Assembly (NCBI GenBank): GCA_044450785.1
Contig: JBIOJM010000214.1
Location: 1-17,437 of the forward strand
Reading direction: 5' to 3'
Source: JBIOJM01 sp044450785
GTDB taxonomy: Bacteria > Planctomycetota > Planctomycetia > Isosphaerales > Isosphaeraceae
Length of the DNA: 17,437 nt
This document shows, piece after piece, positions 15,101 through 17,437 of this stretch. The notes under the pieces were generated by a model, which was given only the letters and a program-made list of their open reading frames with translations, did not search any database and had not been told where the DNA came from. The translations under genes were made by a program, and so were the position numbers. How positions within the stretch are numbered: position 1 is the first letter of the stretch; each line of letters opens with the position of its first letter.

Positions 15101-17437
15101 GTTCAATCCCGAAGGCACTGTTCAGTTCGTGATCGACGGCAACAACTACGGCGGCCCCGTGACACTCAGTATCGGAAAGGCCAGCATCAACGACTCCGCG
15201 CTGGACACCGGCTCGCACACGATCGCGGCCATCTACGACAGCAGCGACGGTAACTTCTTTGGCAGCAGCGGTACGCTGAGCGGCGGTCTGACGATCACAC
15301 AGGCCACCCTGACCGTCACTGCCGACCCCGAGTCGATGCCCTACGGCGGTCCGATCCCGAACCTCGCATTCACCATCACCGGGTTCGTCAACGGCGACAC
15401 CACCAGCGTCGTGTCGGGGAGCCCGACCCTGAGCACGACGGCCACCAGCTCGAGTCAACTCGGCAATTATCCGATCACGGTGAACGTCGCGGGGCTGTCG
15501 GCCACCAATTATAACTTCACCGGCCAGTCCGGGACCTTGACGGTCACCCAGGCGGTGCTCACGGTGACGGCGACCAACCAGTCGATGACCTACGGTGGTT
15601 CCGTGCCCACGCTCACCGACACCATCACGGGGTTCGTCAACGGCGACACCGGCAGCGTCGTGTCGGGGAGCCCGGTCCTCTCCACCATGGCCACCAGCTC
15701 GAGTCAAGCCGGCAAATACCCGATCACGGTGAGCGTCGCGGGGCTGTCGGCCACCGATTATAGTTTCGCCGGTCAGTCCGGGACCTTGACTGTCTCCAAG
15801 GCGGCGCTCACGGTGACGGCGATCGACCAGTCGATGACCTACGGCGGTTCCGTGCCCACGCTCACCGACACCATCACCGGGTTCGTCAACGGCGACACCA
15901 GCAGCGTCGTGAGCGGTATGGCCAGCCTGAGCACCAAGGCGACCTCCGCCAGCGGCGTTGGACCTTACCCGATCAATGTCGGCCAGGGGACATTGACGGC
16001 CGCAAACTACGCTTTCTCCAACCTTGTCGGCGCCACGCTGACGATCAGCAAGGCAACTCTGACCGTGACGGCGAACAACCAGTCGATGACCTACGGCGCT
16101 GCCGTGCCCACGCTCACCGACACCATCACCGGGTTCGTCAACGGCGACTCCGTCAGCGCCGTGTCGGGGACCCCGGGCCTGAACACGACGGCCACCAGCT
16201 CGAGTCAACTCGGCAATTATCCGATCACGGTGAGCGTCGCGGGGCTGTCGGCCACCAATTATAGCTTCACCGGCCAGTCCGGGACCTTGACGGTCACCAA
16301 GGCGGTGCTCACGGTGACGGCGGGCAACCAGTCGATGACCTACGGTGGTTCCGTACCCACGTTCACCGACACCATTACCGGGTTCGTCAACGGCGACACC
16401 AGCAGCGTCGTGACGGGGAGCCCGGTCCTCTCCACCATGGCCACCAGCTCAAGTCAAGTTGGCGATTATCCGATCAGGGTGAGCGTTGCGGGGCTATCGG
16501 CCGCCAATTATCTCTTCACCGGTCAGTCCGGGACCTTGACGGTCACCAAGGCGGCGCTCACGGTGACGGCGAACGACCAGTCGATGACCTACGGTAATTC
16601 TCTACCCACATTCACCGACACGATCACCGGGTTCGTCAACGGAGACACCACCAACGTCGTCATCGGCACGGCCAGCCTGACCACCACGGCGACCTCCGCC
16701 AGCGGCGTTGGACCTTACCCGATCACCATCGGCCAGGGGACACTAACGGCCGCGAACTACGTCTTCTCCAACCTTGTCGGCGCCACTCTCACGATCAACG
16801 CGGCCAATCTGACGGTGACGGCGAACAACAAGTCGATGACCTACGGTAATTCTCTACCCACGCTCACCGACACCATCATCGGGTTCGTCAACGGCGACAC
16901 CGCCAGCGCTGTGAGCGGGACGGCCAGCCTGACCACCACGGCGACCTCCGCCAGCGGCGTCGGCCCACACCCGATTACCGTCGGCCAGGGGACATTGACG
17001 GCCGCGAACTACGTGTTCTCCGACCTGGTCGCGGGCACTCTCACGATCAACGCGGCCAATCTGACGGTGACGGCAAACAAGCAGTCGATGACCTACGGTA
17101 ATTCTCTACCCATGTTGACCGACACCATCACCGGGTTCGTCAACGGCGACACCACCAGCGCGGTGATCGGGACGGCCAGTCTGACCACCACGGCGACCTC
17201 CGCCAGCGGCGTCGGCCAATACCCGATCACCGTCGGCCAGGGGACATTAACGGCGGCGAACTACGTCTTCACCAACCTGGTTGGTGCCACGCTGACGATC
17301 ACCAAGGCCACGCTGACGATCACGGCGAACGATGCGTCCAAGGTCTATGGCGACCCGGTCCCAACTCTCCAGTATGCCGTCACCGGGTTCGTCAACGGCG
17401 ACACGAACAGCGCCGTGAGCGGTACGCCCAGCCTGAC
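12180..17437 (+). CDS. Giant modular surface protein (beta-helix, propeller, Ig, MBG repeats); 3' end missing
   Basis: The frame is open from GTG 12180 to the end of the window, 1752 codons, and continues beyond. GTG has GAGG nine bases upstream; in-frame ATG 12189 is the alternative. Residues about 24-33 carry LLEERRLLA, the N-terminal signature of planctomycete extracellular proteins. Next is a right-handed beta-helix (about 35-385) with GSLRYAI, then NTIGG and GNTI/GNSI rungs; a beta domain (about 386-480); a galactose-oxidase/Kelch-like propeller (about 487-827) with repeated LLPDGRVF and IYDPVANTWT blades; a DUF1929-like E-set (about 830-938); an Ig-like Big3-type domain (about 940-1040); and MBG repeats from 1044. 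The likely role is adhesion or surface structure, exported to the cell envelope. The anchor and export C-terminus lie outside the window. Confidence 0.9.
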   Translation, partial: MSAMRSQPNPKRVSRDRKHRPFVELLEERRLLATFTVTDTGDLAADTGSLRYAILKAQNGDAIQFDIPTTDPGYNGSTNSWTIAPAAALPTIAHGVDIDGTSQPGFAGQPLIVLNGASAGSTTNGLNVTATGSTVKGLVINGFGGSGIVIYAGGSSNLVQGNLIGTSADGTQAVGDGYAAISIQGGASSNTVGGVSSSARNILSANKDWGVVIFGTGTTNNLVEGNYVGTNEAGTAPLANGNGIGVYIPGNTIGGTTAGAGNLVSGNTQDGVYLDTLGGSTLMEGNSIGSNAAGTAAVANVEDGVRIDGSNNTIGGTAAGAGNTIVDNTLAGVVIYNATSTGNSIRGNSIFGNGSLGIDLGGNGVTPNHGNTPASGPNNLQNYPLVWSASPGTTTSVTLSFVSLPSSSYTLDFYASPQADPSGYGQGQTYLGSVSVTTDANGQVNPMPTFTLAAATVAGQWITATATDSSGDTSEFSNALQLSSQTLGTWTPLSNLAPSGTGTMLLLSDGTVMVQGNGVTNIWYSLAPDSTGSYAAGTWSQLASMSLQRLDYASNVLPDGRVFVVGGEYSGPSGGQNETPTGEIYDPVANTWTTIANFPQSEFGDDPTQLLPDGRVLAGYHSGPQTYIYDPNSNTWSFAADKLDSRSSEETWIKLPDDSILSYDISDNGHAERYVPSLNKWVATGLVPVSLSGSSVDSELGPAFLLPDGRAFFLGATGHTAFYTPSTDTWTAGPDIPGGLACADVPGAMMPDGRILFAAAPLISNGKFSGPTTLFEFDPTTNTYTNVTPTAYGLSGVSYPARMLVLPSGQVLLTNASDQLVLYTPNGSPNSAWKPQVSQIVNNGDGTFTLTGTQLNGISQGAGYGDDAEMDTNYPLIHLVSSSGQVFYARTYDWSSTGVATGSTPVSTLFTLPAGLPSGTYSLVVVASGIASAPTIFNADAVSTTTTVGASATTSVYGQQVTLTASVTPNSTSSFNPEGTVQFVIDGNNYGGPVTLSIGKASINDSALDTGSHTIAAIYDSSDGNFFGSSGTLSGGLTITQATLTVTADPESMPYGGPIPNLAFTITGFVNGDTTSVVSGSPTLSTTATSSSQLGNYPITVNVAGLSATNYNFTGQSGTLTVTQAVLTVTATNQSMTYGGSVPTLTDTITGFVNGDTGSVVSGSPVLSTMATSSSQAGKYPITVSVAGLSATDYSFAGQSGTLTVSKAALTVTAIDQSMTYGGSVPTLTDTITGFVNGDTSSVVSGMASLSTKATSASGVGPYPINVGQGTLTAANYAFSNLVGATLTISKATLTVTANNQSMTYGAAVPTLTDTITGFVNGDSVSAVSGTPGLNTTATSSSQLGNYPITVSVAGLSATNYSFTGQSGTLTVTKAVLTVTAGNQSMTYGGSVPTFTDTITGFVNGDTSSVVTGSPVLSTMATSSSQVGDYPIRVSVAGLSAANYLFTGQSGTLTVTKAALTVTANDQSMTYGNSLPTFTDTITGFVNGDTTNVVIGTASLTTTATSASGVGPYPITIGQGTLTAANYVFSNLVGATLTINAANLTVTANNKSMTYGNSLPTLTDTIIGFVNGDTASAVSGTASLTTTATSASGVGPHPITVGQGTLTAANYVFSDLVAGTLTINAANLTVTANKQSMTYGNSLPMLTDTITGFVNGDTTSAVIGTASLTTTATSASGVGQYPITVGQGTLTAANYVFTNLVGATLTITKATLTITANDASKVYGDPVPTLQYAVTGFVNGDTNSAVSGTPSL
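15309..17437 (+). repeat. Tandem MBG-domain repeat array (8 complete, 1 partial)
   Basis: Units begin with LTVTA and contain QSMTYG...TGFVNGDT. Unit starts are 15309, 15558, 15807, 16059, 16308, 16557, 16809, 17061 and 17313. Type A units are 249 bp and have the core SSSQ-x-G-x-YPI and end GQSGTLTV. Type B units are 252 bp with SASGVG-x-x-PI and GQGTLTAANY. The order is A A B A A B B B, then a more divergent ninth unit (ANDASKVYGDPVPTLQYAVT) cut by the window end. Near-identical DNA between copies points to recent duplication or gene conversion. Confidence 0.9.

Noticed and set aside
14088..16208. Long open frame on the minus strand (about 700 codons) opposite the surface protein
   Set aside because: It is the antisense of strongly biased GC-rich codons in a repetitive gene. 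The translation is monotonous (repeats of DEPGDGVGERGHG) and there is no ribosome site, while the plus strand encodes clear domains.
15309..17437. Regular repeats considered as a CRISPR or satellite array
   Set aside because: Units are about 250 bp, a multiple of three, without spacers, and lie in one continuous reading frame encoding MBG domains.

Overview
The window looks like a chromosomal segment of a planctomycete. The DNA is GC-rich. It has a Tat-type Gfo/Idh/MocA oxidoreductase, a cell-surface protein with the planctomycete-type N-terminal signature 'LEERRLLA', and several hairpin-rich intergenic repeats. I would guess a relative of the Isosphaeraceae or Gemmataceae, but sequence alone does not settle the family. 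There are no rRNA genes, convincing tRNAs, CRISPR arrays or complete insertion sequences.

Layout: (1) 1-3222, plus strand: the tail of an upstream gene, a galactokinase, a DUF2784 membrane protein and an exported selenium-binding protein 56 / methanethiol-oxidase family protein. (2) 3223-6235: a gene-poor accessory stretch. It holds a lysine-rich gene ending in a ribbon-helix-helix-like segment (minus), an eroded ribbon-helix-helix gene (plus), several hairpins, a complete HigB/HigA-type toxin-antitoxin operon (minus) whose palindromic operator sits inside its promoter, and a 124-bp palindromic element with perfect 15-bp terminal inverted repeats. (3) 6236-8507: a GT4-type glycosyltransferase (minus) divergent from a stand-alone PhoU gene (plus). 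The phoU stop codon lies inside a tandem heptamer array that is mirrored just downstream to make a 31-bp perfect inverted repeat. (4) 8752-11933, plus strand: a probable three-gene operon of a Tat-exported oxidoreductase, a secreted HEAT-repeat protein and a GH5 glycosidase, which suggests extracytoplasmic carbohydrate processing. (5) 12180-17437, plus strand: the first 1752 codons of a giant surface protein that continues past the window. Its order is signature motif, right-handed beta-helix, galactose-oxidase-like beta-propeller and E-set, Ig-like domain, then at least nine MBG-type repeats.

The most unusual items are the higher-order (A-A-B)(A-A-B)-B-B organisation of the MBG array, the galactose-oxidase-like propeller that seems to lack the expected copper ligands, the 124-bp nested palindrome element at 6065-6188, the 31-bp heptamer hairpin that supplies the end of phoU, and the cluster of toxin-antitoxin/ribbon-helix-helix genes and remnants. 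I found no clearly new multi-gene defence or biosynthetic system. All assignments come from reading motifs by eye; none was checked by a database search.
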